Assembly (NCBI GenBank): GCA_046757205.1
Contig: JBHHXR010000011.1
Span: 1-28,337 of the forward strand
DNA length: 28,337 nt
Origin: JBHHXR01 sp046757205
GTDB lineage: Bacteria; Pseudomonadota; Alphaproteobacteria; Rhodobacterales; Rhodobacteraceae
Direction of reading: 5' to 3'
A program made the translations under genes and the position numbers. Shown one piece after another: positions 1 to 7,806 of the stretch. Below the pieces are notes generated by a model. The model did no database searches. It saw only the letters and a program-made list of their open reading frames with translations, and was not told the origin of the DNA. Numbering within the stretch: the first letter of the stretch is position 1; each line of letters opens with the position of its first letter.

Positions 1-1156
1 CGGCGATCTCGCGCAGCCGCTGGCGCTGATCGGCGTCGAGCGGCCCTTCCAGTGTGATGACGCGGCGGAACTGGTCGATCCTGGAGGTGCTGTCCTCGCA
101 ATGATCGCAATCGACCGCGTGCACCTTGTCGTGCGTCACATCGACCGAGACATGCGCGAGCGGCCATTTCTTGCGCCGCGCATACATACGAATGGTCATC
201 GACGTGCAGGCGCCAAGCCCGGCGGAGAGGAACTGGTAGGGCGACATGCCGGCATTTGTGCCGCCATAGGCCACCGGTTCATCGGCCAGAGTGTGGTGCA
301 AAGGTCCGGAATTGACGTCTTGCAGGAACCCCGCCGGGTCCGCCTCGGCCACGCGCACCACGCCTTCCGGCGCGCCGACAGGCGCCGCCGGGGCTTTGAT
401 GTCGAGATATTTCGCAGACCAGGCGGCGATCACTTCGGCCGCGTATTCGGCGTCCTCGGCTTTGCTCAGCAGGTGATCGGCATGGTCCAGCGTCACGAAG
501 CTCTTGGGATGTTTCGCCGCAAGAAATATCTCCGAGGCGTTGTCGATCCCGACGATCTGGTCGACCGGTGAATGCAGTACCAGAAGCGCCGCCTTCAGAT
601 TGCCGATGCACGGTTTCAGGTTGGTTCCGGAAACGTCATCGAGAAAACTCTTTCGGATCGTGAACGGGCGGCCGCCCAACGTAACCTCGGATTCACCCGC
701 TCTATTGATATCGTCGAGCGCCACCCCGAAGTTATGCACCACATGCGCAGGGTCGGCCGGCGCACCCACCGTCACGACGGCACGCACCGACGGTATTTCC
801 CGCGCTGCTTTCAGAATAGCTGCGCCACCGAGCGAATGACCCACCAGCAGGGAAGGCGGCGTGCCTCGGTTTTCCAGAAACTTCGCGGCCTGAACCAAAT
901 CGGCTACGTTGGAGGAAAAGTTCGTGTTGGCGAATTCGCCGCTGGAGTGCCCCAACCCGGTGAAGTCGAACCGCAGCACCGCAATTCCCATTGCCGCCAG
1001 ACGTTGAGAAATGCGGCGGGCCGCCGGGATATCCTTCGAACAGGTGAAGCAATGCGCGAATATGGCGGTGTTCCGGATCGGTCCGGCAGGCAGCTCCAGC
1101 CGCGCGGCCAGCACGTCGCCGGCATGCCCCTTGAATTCAACTTTTTCGCTTTCCAT
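1..1156 (-). CDS. Bifunctional alpha/beta hydrolase / OsmC-family protein (3' end cut by window edge)
   Basis: About 385 residues are visible, and the C-terminus runs off the left edge. The N-terminal part (about residues 10-250) is an alpha/beta hydrolase. It has the nucleophile elbow GHSLGG with Ser108, a likely acid Asp199 in HSPVDQ, and a likely base at His225 or His228 in LDHADH. From about residue 285 an OsmC-like domain follows, with the peroxidatic-type cysteine in GLGACTSM (Cys317). The second OsmC cysteine would lie beyond the edge. This fusion is a known architecture; OsmC domains reduce organic hydroperoxides with paired cysteines. The substrate of the hydrolase half is unknown. 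The ATG at 1156-1154 is preceded by AAGGGGAAG as ribosome binding site. The gene lies 90 bases after the dddP-like gene on the same strand, so co-transcription is possible. There is no signal peptide, so it is probably cytoplasmic. Confidence 0.88.
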   Translation of the reverse strand, partial: MESEKVEFKGHAGDVLAARLELPAGPIRNTAIFAHCFTCSKDIPAARRISQRLAAMGIAVLRFDFTGLGHSSGEFANTNFSSNVADLVQAAKFLENRGTPPSLLVGHSLGGAAILKAAREIPSVRAVVTVGAPADPAHVVHNFGVALDDINRAGESEVTLGGRPFTIRKSFLDDVSGTNLKPCIGNLKAALLVLHSPVDQIVGIDNASEIFLAAKHPKSFVTLDHADHLLSKAEDAEYAAEVIAAWSAKYLDIKAPAAPVGAPEGVVRVAEADPAGFLQDVNSGPLHHTLADEPVAYGGTNAGMSPYQFLSAGLGACTSMTIRMYARRKKWPLAHVSVDVTHDKVHAVDCDHCEDSTSRIDQFRRVITLEGPLDADQRQRLREIA

Positions 1157-1246
1157 CCGCGCTTCCCCTTTCGGCCAGAGCCCCAATCTGGGTACATGCG
1201 GGGGCAGGGGAAACCCCATGAAACGCGGGGTTACGGAAACGTGAGA

Positions 1247-2563
1247 TCAGCCGCCCATCAGCCGGGCGTCGTGCGGGCAGGCGGTCAGGTTCTCGAACCC
1301 GTCTTCGGTGATCAGCACCTGGTCCTCCAGCTTGATGGAAAAATCCCCGCCCTCGCGGCTGACCAGCGCCTCCACGCACATCATCATGCCGGGCTGCAAT
1401 TCGTGCTCGAAAGCACCTTCCGTCCACTGGTCGGGATAGCAGACAAACGGCCATTCGTCGCACAGGCCGACGCCGTGCATCAGGCAGGAATATTTCTGTT
1501 TCTGGTAGATCTCCGGCAGCACGTGGGTGTTGTGCGTCAGGTAATCGCAACTCACCCCCGGCTTCAGCATCGCCATGTTGGTCTCGATATGTTCGACCGC
1601 CAGCCGGTAGTCCTCGATCATCTCCTTCGTCGGTTCGCCGTCGCCGACGAAGATGGTCCGCGAAATGTCGCAGCACAGGCCGTAGACCCCCACCAGATCG
1701 GTATCGAAGGCGATGATCTCGTTGTTCTGCACGATGCGCGGCCCGCATTCGAGAAACCACGGGTTGGTGCGTGGCCCCGACGTCAGCAGCCGCGTCTCGA
1801 TCCACTCGCCGCCTCGGATGATGTTCTCGGCGTGCAGCACGGCCCAGATATCGGCCTCGGTCATCCCCGGCTCGGCCGCCGCCACCATCGCCGCGACGCT
1901 CTTCTCGCAGGAATTCATGGCGCAGCGCATGGCGAGGATCTCGTCGGGGCCTTTCACCGCGCGCGCCTTTTCCGTCAGCGGTTCGCCCTCGATCACCGTC
2001 AGCCCGGCCGCCTCCAGCGCCCTGAGCCCGGCGATCTGGATCTTGTCCACCGCGATCCGCCCGTTGTCTCCGGCATGCGCGCGCAGCATCTCCAGCAGTT
2101 GCCCTGCGAATGTGGCGGCGTCCTGCCCGGTCTTGTCGCCGTTGACCATGTAGAACATCGAGGCGCCGGGCAGCACCTCGCGCACCAGCGGGTTGAATTC
2201 CGACAGGAACGGCGCGTTCTTGTAGTCCCAGAGCGCCATGTACCCGTCGGCGCAGACGATGCAGGCGCGAAACGGATTATGTGTGTTCCAGAGCTGCATG
2301 TTGGTGGAATCGGTGGCGTAGCGGATGTTGAGCGGATCGAACACCAGAAGCCCGGCAACACCGTTGGCGACGATCTGCTGCACCAGCCGGTCCAGCCGGT
2401 ATTGCCGCATGGCCGCGATATCGGGTGCCCGCAACCCCGCTGCCGCCCATTCGTCGAACGCCAGTTGCGTCGGGCCGATCTCGATGCGGTCGTTGTCGTC
2501 CGGCGTGCCGTCGGGCTTTCGCGACGGGTCGATCTTGCGGCGGTCGGAATAGTATTCGTTCGC
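1247..2563 (-). CDS. dddP: DddP-type DMSP lyase (M24 peptidase fold), start codon uncertain
   Basis: DddP cleaves dimethylsulfoniopropionate to acrylate and dimethyl sulfide using iron in an M24 (creatinase/aminopeptidase P-like) fold. Counting from 2563 the protein has about 438 residues, close to known DddP. The metal ligands of characterised DddP (Asp295, Asp297, Asp307, His371, Glu406, Glu421) appear at 287, 289, 299, 363, 398 and 413. All keep exactly the published spacing. The catalytic Asp377 and Tyr366 equivalents are also present, in YSCLMHGVGLCDEW. The N-terminal RIEIGPTQLAF and RYATDSTNMQLWN stretches also match DddP as I remember it. The start is odd. Homology puts it just before NEYYSDRRKIDPSR, but that codon is GCG (2563-2561), six bases after GGAGAG. 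The only upstream in-frame NTG-type codon is TTG at 2656-2654, which adds 31 residues and has poor Shine-Dalgarno spacing. An ordinary M24 peptidase is less likely given the residue match. Confidence 0.85.
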   Translation of the reverse strand, partial: ANEYYSDRRKIDPSRKPDGTPDDNDRIEIGPTQLAFDEWAAAGLRAPDIAAMRQYRLDRLVQQIVANGVAGLLVFDPLNIRYATDSTNMQLWNTHNPFRACIVCADGYMALWDYKNAPFLSEFNPLVREVLPGASMFYMVNGDKTGQDAATFAGQLLEMLRAHAGDNGRIAVDKIQIAGLRALEAAGLTVIEGEPLTEKARAVKGPDEILAMRCAMNSCEKSVAAMVAAAEPGMTEADIWAVLHAENIIRGGEWIETRLLTSGPRTNPWFLECGPRIVQNNEIIAFDTDLVGVYGLCCDISRTIFVGDGEPTKEMIEDYRLAVEHIETNMAMLKPGVSCDYLTHNTHVLPEIYQKQKYSCLMHGVGLCDEWPFVCYPDQWTEGAFEHELQPGMMMCVEALVSREGGDFSIKLEDQVLITEDGFENLTACPHDARLMGG

Positions 2564-2569
2564 CGGGGG

Positions 2570-2575
2570 CTCTCC
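2570..2575 (-). promoter_or_regulatory. Shine-Dalgarno GGAGAG facing a GCG codon (dddP-like gene)
   Basis: GGAGAG on the minus strand lies six bases from the GCG codon at 2563-2561, where DddP homologues have their initiator methionine. The spacing is what a real start would have. This argues that translation once began, or still begins, here rather than at the distant TTG. Confidence 0.5.
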
Positions 2576-2739
2576 GTTGTCCGGCGCCAGTCTGCGGCGC
2601 AGGGCCGGCCGGGCGCTGTCCGGATTGCGGCAGGCCCCGGTCGCATTTGGACGCAATGCCTCACTGTCGCCGCTTGCCGGTCGCGGCGCGCTCTGATAGC
2701 CGCCTTGATCTGAAATCAGCGCCGGGGAAAGGTGGGCAC

Positions 2740-3960
2740 ATGTCGGATCCGGTCGCCGAACAGTACGAGGCCTACCCCTATCCGGAACGCGATCCGGAGG
2801 ACGAAAAGCGCCGCCTCGTCGTCGGTTCGCCCTCCGACCCGGTGGAGATCGACCATTTCCTCCACGGCGGGAAGAGGAACTGGTCGCTTCCCTTTCGGGC
2901 GCTGGTGGCCGGCGGCGGCACCGGCGATGGCCTGATCCAGTTGGCGGTGAAACTGGACGCGGTGAACTGCCCGGCGGAAATCGTCTATCTCGACCAGTCG
3001 AAGGCGGCGCGCAAGGTGGCACAGGCGCGTGCCCGGGTTCGCGGCCTGAAGAACATCGCCTTTCATACCGCTGATCTGCTGGAAGCGCCGGCGCATGGCA
3101 GCTTCGATTACATCGATTGCACCGGTGTCCTGCACCATCTGGCCGACCCCCAGGCGGGGCTCGACGCCCTTGCCGAAGCCCTTCGGCCGGGCGGCGGCAT
3201 GGGGATGATGGTCTACGCGCCTTACGGGCGCACCGGCGTCTACGACATGCAGGCGGTGTTTTCGGCACTGCTGGCGGACAGACGACCGCAGGAACGGCTG
3301 AAACTGGCGCGCGAACTCGCCGCTGCGCTGCCCGAGGGCAACCGTTTCCGCAACAATCGGGGCCTTGTCGACCATCGCCTGTCGGACGCCGGTTTTTACG
3401 ACCTTCTGCTGCATGGCCGCGACCGGCCCTTCGCGGTGGCGGAGCTTCTTTTCCTGCTGGAAAGCGCCGGGCTCGAACCCGTTTCGTTCGTCGAACAGGG
3501 AAAATACGAACTCGCCCGCCTGCTGCCGCATTCACAGCCGCTCCGCGAGGCCGCCGCCAGCCTCGATCCCGCCACGGCGATGGGCCTGGCGGAAAAACTG
3601 CGCGGAAATATCAAGACGCACGTCCTTTATGCCGGCAAGGCGGGCGCATGCGCCCGGCGCATGGCCGGGGCCAGCGATCCCGAGGCCGTTCCCCGCCTGA
3701 AGGGTGTCGAGGCCGGAAAACTGGCGGCGCACATTGCGCGCAGGGGCGAACTGGGACTGACCGTGGACGGCGCGAAGCTCCGCCTCGCCGTCGCCGGGTC
3801 CGCTGCTCAGGCACTGGCGCTGGCGGACGGACGGCTCGCGCTCGGTGCGATGGCGAAACGGCTGGGCATGGACTGGTTCGGGTTTTCCGCCCTCTGGACG
3901 CCCGTGCACCGGGAACTGGCAGCATTCGGAATCCGGCGCTATTCCCGCACTTTCGCCTGA
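2740..3960 (+). CDS. Class I SAM-dependent methyltransferase
   Basis: The 406-residue protein has a Rossmann-type methyltransferase core at about residues 50-165. Motif I is ALVAGGGTGDG (about 54-64), the acidic residue that would bind the SAM ribose is Asp85 in YLDQSKAA, and a motif IV-like stretch is FDYIDCTGVLHHL. The N-terminus carries YEAYPYPERDP, a feature of a group of uncharacterised bacterial methyltransferases. The C-terminal 200 residues are not a recognised domain; they end in FGFSALWTPVHRELAAFGIRRY. The substrate cannot be told from sequence. The ATG at 2740 follows AAAGGTGGG. The gene is divergent from the dddP-like gene, with only about 180 bases between them, so the promoters may overlap. 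A role linked to DMSP is not supported by anything visible beyond this proximity. Confidence 0.82.
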   Translation: MSDPVAEQYEAYPYPERDPEDEKRRLVVGSPSDPVEIDHFLHGGKRNWSLPFRALVAGGGTGDGLIQLAVKLDAVNCPAEIVYLDQSKAARKVAQARARVRGLKNIAFHTADLLEAPAHGSFDYIDCTGVLHHLADPQAGLDALAEALRPGGGMGMMVYAPYGRTGVYDMQAVFSALLADRRPQERLKLARELAAALPEGNRFRNNRGLVDHRLSDAGFYDLLLHGRDRPFAVAELLFLLESAGLEPVSFVEQGKYELARLLPHSQPLREAAASLDPATAMGLAEKLRGNIKTHVLYAGKAGACARRMAGASDPEAVPRLKGVEAGKLAAHIARRGELGLTVDGAKLRLAVAGSAAQALALADGRLALGAMAKRLGMDWFGFSALWTPVHRELAAFGIRRYSRTFA

Positions 3961-4186
3961 AACGCCGCCCGCCGCCATGACGGCGGCGCCTCCGGGGCGG
4001 AACCCCTGGCGTTCTGGGTTCCGAAAGTATCCCCGCCGGAGGCTTCCACGGCGCCGGCCGCGTCACCGGCGACACGGATCGCGACGGCGGCAGACGGCCG
4101 CCGCAGCCCGGCACGCTTTCTTTCGGGAACCAGTGTATTTCGCGGCGAGAAAAACCGAGTTACTCAACAAAACCAAACACATAACC

Positions 4187-4216
4187 ACCTGCACACGCGT
4201 GTGCAGGTCACGTTTT
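4187..4216 (+). terminator. Perfect 22-bp palindrome followed by T-run, likely terminator of the methyltransferase
   Basis: The half-site ACCTGCACACG (4187-4197) is followed directly by its exact reverse complement (4198-4208). As RNA it can form an 8-bp stem with a 6-base loop. CACGTTTTT follows on the plus strand, which fits a Rho-independent terminator for the plus-strand gene. The exact symmetry without a spacer would also fit a protein binding site. Confidence 0.5.
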
Positions 4217-4232
4217 TCAGTCCTCTGAGCCG

Positions 4233-4260
4233 AAAACAAGGGGGCCCGGCAGGGCCCCCT
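4233..4260 (-). terminator. Rho-independent terminator of glnBA
   Basis: On the minus strand AGGGGGCCC, loop TGCC, and GGGCCCCCT form a 9-bp stem (4260-4239), followed by TGTTTT (4238-4233). It starts 21 bases after the glnA stop codon. Confidence 0.85.
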
Positions 4261-4281
4261 CGCAATCCGGTTCCGGTCGCC

Positions 4282-5691
4282 TCAGCAGGAATAATACATG
4301 CCGAACTCCACCGGGTGCGGCGTGTGTTCGAAGGTGTAGACCTCCTCCCATTTCAGGTCCATGTACCCGGCGATCTGGCTCTCGGTGAAGACGCCGCCGG
4401 CCAGCAGGAAGTCCTTGTCGGCATCCAGTTCCTCCAGCGCCTCGCGCAGGCTGGCGCAGACGGTAGGGATGCCGACCAGTTCCTCCGGCGGCAGGTCGTA
4501 GAGGTCCTTGTCGGAAGGATCGCCCGGGTCGACGCGGCTCCTGATGCCGTCGAGGCCGGCCATCAGCAGCGCCGCGAACGCCAGGTAGGGATTGGCCGCC
4601 GGGTCGGGGAAGCGCGCCTCGATGCGTTTGGCCTTGGGAGTCTCGGTCCACGGAATGCGCACGCATCCCGAGCGGTTGCGGGCCGAGTAGGCGCGCAGCA
4701 CCGGCGCCTCGAAGCCCGGGATCAGCCGCTTGTAGGAGTTGGTGGCCGGGTTGGTGAAGGCATTGAGCGCGCGGGCGTGCTTCAGAAGCCCGCCGATATA
4801 CCACAGCGCCTCCTGCGACAGATCGGCGTACTTGTCGCCGGCAAACAGCGGCTTGCCCTCCTTCCAGACCGACATGTTGACATGCATTCCGGTGCCGTTG
4901 TCGCCGTAGATCGGCTTCGGCATGAAGGTCGCGGTCCGGCCGTAGGCGGCGGCCACGTTGTGGATCACGTATTTGTACTTCTGCAGATTGTCGCCCTGCG
5001 TTGTCAGCGTGTTGAATATCAACCCCAGTTCATGCTGGCACGAGCCGACTTCGTGGTGGTGCTTGTCGACGCTCATGCCCATCCGCTTCATGGTCGAGAT
5101 CATCTCGGAACGGATGTCCTGCGCGGCGTCGGTCGGGTTGACCGGGAAGTATCCGCCCTTGACGCCGGCGCGATGCCCCATGTTGCCCATCTCGTATTCG
5201 GTATCGGTGTTCCACGAGGCGTCTATCGCGTCCACCTCGTAGGATACCTTGTTGATGGTGTTGGAAAAACGCACGTCGTCGAAGATGAAGAACTCGGCTT
5301 CCGGCCCGAAATAGGAGGTGTCGCCGATGCCCGTCGATCTCAGATAGGCCTCGGCCTTTTCCGCCGTCGAGCGCGGGTCGCGTTCGTAGGCATCGCCGGT
5401 GTCGGGCTCGAGCACCGAGCAGTGCAGGCAGAGCGTGCTGTTGGCATAGAACGGGTCGACATAGGCGCTCGACGCGTCCGGCATCAGCTTCATGTCGGAC
5501 TGGTCGATCGACTTCCACCCGGCGATCGACGAGCCGTCAAACATGAAACCTTCCTCCAGGAAGTCCTCGTCGACGTGATCCGACATGATGGTCACGTGCT
5601 GCAGTTTGCCGCGCGGATCGGTGAACCGCATGTCGACATATTCGATTTCCTCGTCCTTTATCTGCGAAAGGACCGTTTCGTTGTCACTCAT
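4282..5691 (-). CDS. glnA: Type I glutamine synthetase
   Basis: ATP-dependent ligation of ammonia to glutamate in the cytoplasm, normally by a dodecamer. The 469-residue length is standard for GSI-beta. Visible family motifs include FMFDGSSIAGW, the metal-site segment FGPEAEFFIFDD, GDNGTGMHVN, the ammonia-gate/flap region NPATNSYKRLIPG, and RIPWTETPKAKRIEARFPD. Tyr398 in DKDLYDLPPEE matches the adenylylation site of GSI-beta enzymes, so activity is probably controlled by GlnE. The gene lies 33 bases after glnB on the same strand and is followed by a strong terminator, so glnBA looks like a two-gene operon. The ATG at 5691 is the natural family start. Confidence 0.98.
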   Translation of the reverse strand: MSDNETVLSQIKDEEIEYVDMRFTDPRGKLQHVTIMSDHVDEDFLEEGFMFDGSSIAGWKSIDQSDMKLMPDASSAYVDPFYANSTLCLHCSVLEPDTGDAYERDPRSTAEKAEAYLRSTGIGDTSYFGPEAEFFIFDDVRFSNTINKVSYEVDAIDASWNTDTEYEMGNMGHRAGVKGGYFPVNPTDAAQDIRSEMISTMKRMGMSVDKHHHEVGSCQHELGLIFNTLTTQGDNLQKYKYVIHNVAAAYGRTATFMPKPIYGDNGTGMHVNMSVWKEGKPLFAGDKYADLSQEALWYIGGLLKHARALNAFTNPATNSYKRLIPGFEAPVLRAYSARNRSGCVRIPWTETPKAKRIEARFPDPAANPYLAFAALLMAGLDGIRSRVDPGDPSDKDLYDLPPEELVGIPTVCASLREALEELDADKDFLLAGGVFTESQIAGYMDLKWEEVYTFEHTPHPVEFGMYYSC

Positions 5692-5724
5692 TTCATACCT
5701 CGTTGACTTCGGGATTGCCGCGCG

Positions 5725-6063
5725 TCACAGCGCATCGGCATCCTGTTCGCCGGTTCTGATGCGGACCGCCCGATCGATGGTGGAGACGAAGATCTTTCCG
5801 TCGCCGATCTTGCCGGTCTTGGCGGCGCCGGTAATCGCCTCGATGGCGGCGCCTACCATGTCGGAGATCACGACGACCTCGATCTTTACCTTGGGCAGGA
5901 AATCGACGACATATTCGGCGCCCCGGTACAGTTCGGTATGGCCTTTCTGGCGGCCGAAACCCTTGGCCTCGATGACGCTCAGCCCTTGGACGCCAACCTC
6001 CTGCAGCGCCTCCTTGACCTCGTCGAGCTTGAACGGCTTGATGATCGCTTCGATCTTTTTCAT
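5725..6063 (-). CDS. glnB: Nitrogen regulatory protein P-II
   Basis: A 112-residue trimeric signal protein that senses 2-oxoglutarate, ATP/ADP and, through uridylylation, glutamine. It controls GlnE, GlnD-linked signalling and NtrB. It starts MKKIEAIIKPFKLDEVKEAL, the usual PII start. Tyr51 in the T-loop segment GHTELYRGAEY is the uridylylation site. The B-loop region TGKIGDGKIFV and the C-terminal RIRTGE are intact. The ATG at 6063-6061 follows CAGGAG at good spacing, which rules out the longer upstream open frame. It is first in the glnBA operon. Pairing with glnA and lack of amtB nearby supports glnB rather than glnK. Confidence 0.97.
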   Translation of the reverse strand: MKKIEAIIKPFKLDEVKEALQEVGVQGLSVIEAKGFGRQKGHTELYRGAEYVVDFLPKVKIEVVVISDMVGAAIEAITGAAKTGKIGDGKIFVSTIDRAVRIRTGEQDADAL

Positions 6064-6194
6064 CTGGTGATCGCTCCTGTTTCGGACCGCGCGCCGCGGC
6101 CCCGATTTCCGAAGGCCGCAAGACCACCACGGGCGGCCGGAGGCATGTGCCGGCCGCCGCGGCGCGCGGTAGCGTGTCGAGAAAGCGGCCGGAT

Positions 6195-6211
6195 TGCACA
6201 ATTCTTGTGCA
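6195..6211. promoter_or_regulatory. NtrC-like binding site upstream of glnB
   Basis: TGCACAATTCTTGTGCA is a 7-bp perfect inverted repeat with a 3-base centre. It fits the NtrC (NRI) pattern TGCAC-N7-GTGCA. It lies about 130 bases before the glnB start, a usual enhancer distance for glnBA. I could not find a good sigma-54 -24/-12 element between it and glnB. It also lies 37 bases before the divergent nnr start. Confidence 0.55.
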
Positions 6212-6247
6212 GTTTGCCCAAGGCGTGAGCGGAGTGAGAAAACCCCG

Positions 6248-7792
6248 ATGAGCGAACTCCTGACAGCTGCCCGGATGCGGGCCATCGAGACGGCGGCGAT
6301 CGACAGCGGCGATGTGACCGGGCTTGAACTGATGGAGCGCGCGGGCAGGGGCGTCGTCGAGGCGATATTCGAGGAATGGCCGGAGATGGCGAAGACCTCG
6401 CACAAGGCGGTGGTGCTGTGCGGGCCGGGAAACAATGGCGGCGACGGGTTCGTGGTTGCGCGGCTGCTGAAAGAGCGCGGCTGGGATGTCGAGGTTTTTC
6501 TTTATGGCGACGAGGCGAAGCTGCCGCCCGACGCGAAGCTGAACTGCGGGCGGTGGCGGCAGATGGGCGGCGACATCCGTGCCTGGGATACGGAACGGGT
6601 TGCTGTCTCCGTCGCCGATCTCTATGTCGACGCGCTGTTTGGTTCCGGGCTGAGCCGGGCGCCGGAAGAGCGGATTCTGCAACCGCTTGCCAGGCTTCAT
6701 GAAAACGGCAAGTCGGTTGACCGGCTGGTCGCGGTGGACGCGCCGACCGGCCTTTGCATGGACAGCGGTCGCCCGATTGCATCGGAACGGAGCGCTGTTC
6801 ACGGGTTTCTCACGGTCACGTTCCACCGGGCGCGCGTCGGGCATCATCTGGCCGAAGGTCCGGCGCATTGCGGCCGGCTGAGAATCGCGGACATCGGGCT
6901 TTCTTCCACCGCAGACAACGATACCGTCCGACTCGCGCAAGTCGGCAAGCGCGACGCCTTTCCCGCGAAGGCATGCGCTGGGCACAAGTACGACCACGGC
7001 CATGCCCTGATCCTCGCCGGCGGCGTCGGCAAGGGCGGCGCGGCCAGGCTGGCGGCGCGCGGAGCGTTGCGGATCGGGGCGGGGCTGGTGACGGTCGGCT
7101 GCCCGCCGGGAGCCTTGCAGGAAAACGCGGCGCAGTTGAATGCGATCATGGTCCGGGCGGTCAAGGGGCCGGAGGGTCTGGGCGCGTTGCTTTCGGACAC
7201 GCGCCTCAACGCGCTGTGCCTTGGTCCCGGCCTTGGGAGGGGCAGCAATGCGCGGGCGCTGGTGGAAACCGTTCTGAAGACCGGTCGGAAAACCGTGCTG
7301 GATGCGGATGCGCTGACGTCGTTTGCGGACGCGCCGGAAACCCTGTTTGCCATGCTGCACGCGAATTGCGTCCTGGCCCCGCATGCCGGTGAATTTGCCC
7401 GCCTGTTCCCGGAAATTGCAGCGAAACTTGCGGAACCGGCCACCAAGGGCCCGGCGTATTCCAAGGTCGATGCCACGCGCGAGGCGGCGAAGCGGGCCGG
7501 GTGCGTGGTTCTGTACAAGGGGCCGGACACGGTGATCGCCCGGCCGGACGGTCGCTGCGCCATCAACTCCGCCCATTACGAGCGCGCTGCGCCGTGGCTG
7601 GCGACCGCCGGCTCGGGCGACGTGCTGGCGGGATTCATCGCCGGCCTTCTGGCAAGAGGTTTCGAGCCGATGGAGGCGGCCGAGACGGCGGCCTGGCTGC
7701 ACGTGGAATGCGCCCTGGAATTTGGCCCCGGGCTGATCGCGGAGGATTTGCCGGAGCAACTCCCGGCAGTGTTTCGCCAGCCGGGGATATGA
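6248..7792 (+). CDS. nnr: Bifunctional NAD(P)H-hydrate epimerase / ADP-dependent NAD(P)H-hydrate dehydratase
   Basis: Repairs hydrated NADH and NADPH. The N-terminal half epimerises R- and S-NAD(P)HX and the C-terminal half dehydrates S-NAD(P)HX with ADP. The 514 residues match the fused YjeF layout. The N-terminal domain has LCGPGNNGGDGFVVAR (about 57-72). The kinase-fold C-terminal domain has GHALILAGGVGKGGAARLAA, a GPGLGRG turn, DADALTSF, APHAGEFARLF and the catalytic-type TAGSGDVLAG (about 453-462). The ATG at 6248 follows GGAGTGAG. It is divergent from glnB and convergent with the DUF922 gene, from whose stop it is separated by only 14 bases. Confidence 0.95.
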   Translation: MSELLTAARMRAIETAAIDSGDVTGLELMERAGRGVVEAIFEEWPEMAKTSHKAVVLCGPGNNGGDGFVVARLLKERGWDVEVFLYGDEAKLPPDAKLNCGRWRQMGGDIRAWDTERVAVSVADLYVDALFGSGLSRAPEERILQPLARLHENGKSVDRLVAVDAPTGLCMDSGRPIASERSAVHGFLTVTFHRARVGHHLAEGPAHCGRLRIADIGLSSTADNDTVRLAQVGKRDAFPAKACAGHKYDHGHALILAGGVGKGGAARLAARGALRIGAGLVTVGCPPGALQENAAQLNAIMVRAVKGPEGLGALLSDTRLNALCLGPGLGRGSNARALVETVLKTGRKTVLDADALTSFADAPETLFAMLHANCVLAPHAGEFARLFPEIAAKLAEPATKGPAYSKVDATREAAKRAGCVVLYKGPDTVIARPDGRCAINSAHYERAAPWLATAGSGDVLAGFIAGLLARGFEPMEAAETAAWLHVECALEFGPGLIAEDLPEQLPAVFRQPGI

Positions 7793-7806
7793 GTTTCCGG
7801 AATTTT

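Larger units (their letters stand above)
3961..4281. other. Intergenic stretch between convergent methyltransferase and glnA
   Basis: These 321 bases hold no supported gene. There is a GC-only hairpin at 3970-3976 / 3982-3988 (loop ATGAC) just after the methyltransferase stop, without a T-run. Next comes GC-rich unstructured sequence, an AT-richer stretch at about 4139-4185, a perfect palindrome at 4187-4208, and the glnA terminator at 4239-4260. Both structured elements are listed separately. Confidence 0.7.

Noticed and set aside
1201..1237. Hairpin between the dddP-like gene and the hydrolase-OsmC gene as terminator
   Set aside because: The AACCCC/GGGGTT stem is short with no T-run, so it does not show that the genes are separate transcription units.
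572..2713. Plus-strand open frame of about 700 codons covering the hydrolase-OsmC and dddP-like genes
   Set aside because: Both minus-strand genes show full catalytic motifs; the plus frame has none and crosses the gene boundary.
4201..5706. Open frame of about 500 codons opposite glnA
   Set aside because: Its codon positions mirror those of glnA, and no recognisable motif is present.
6064..6194. Sigma-54 promoter (GGCAC near the middle of the gap) for glnB
   Set aside because: The -12 part at the right distance reads TCCG instead of TTGC, so the match is too weak to claim.
5725..6435. N-terminally extended glnB reading frame
   Set aside because: The extension is antisense to nnr and the intergenic region, and glnB has its conserved start with a good ribosome binding site at 6063.
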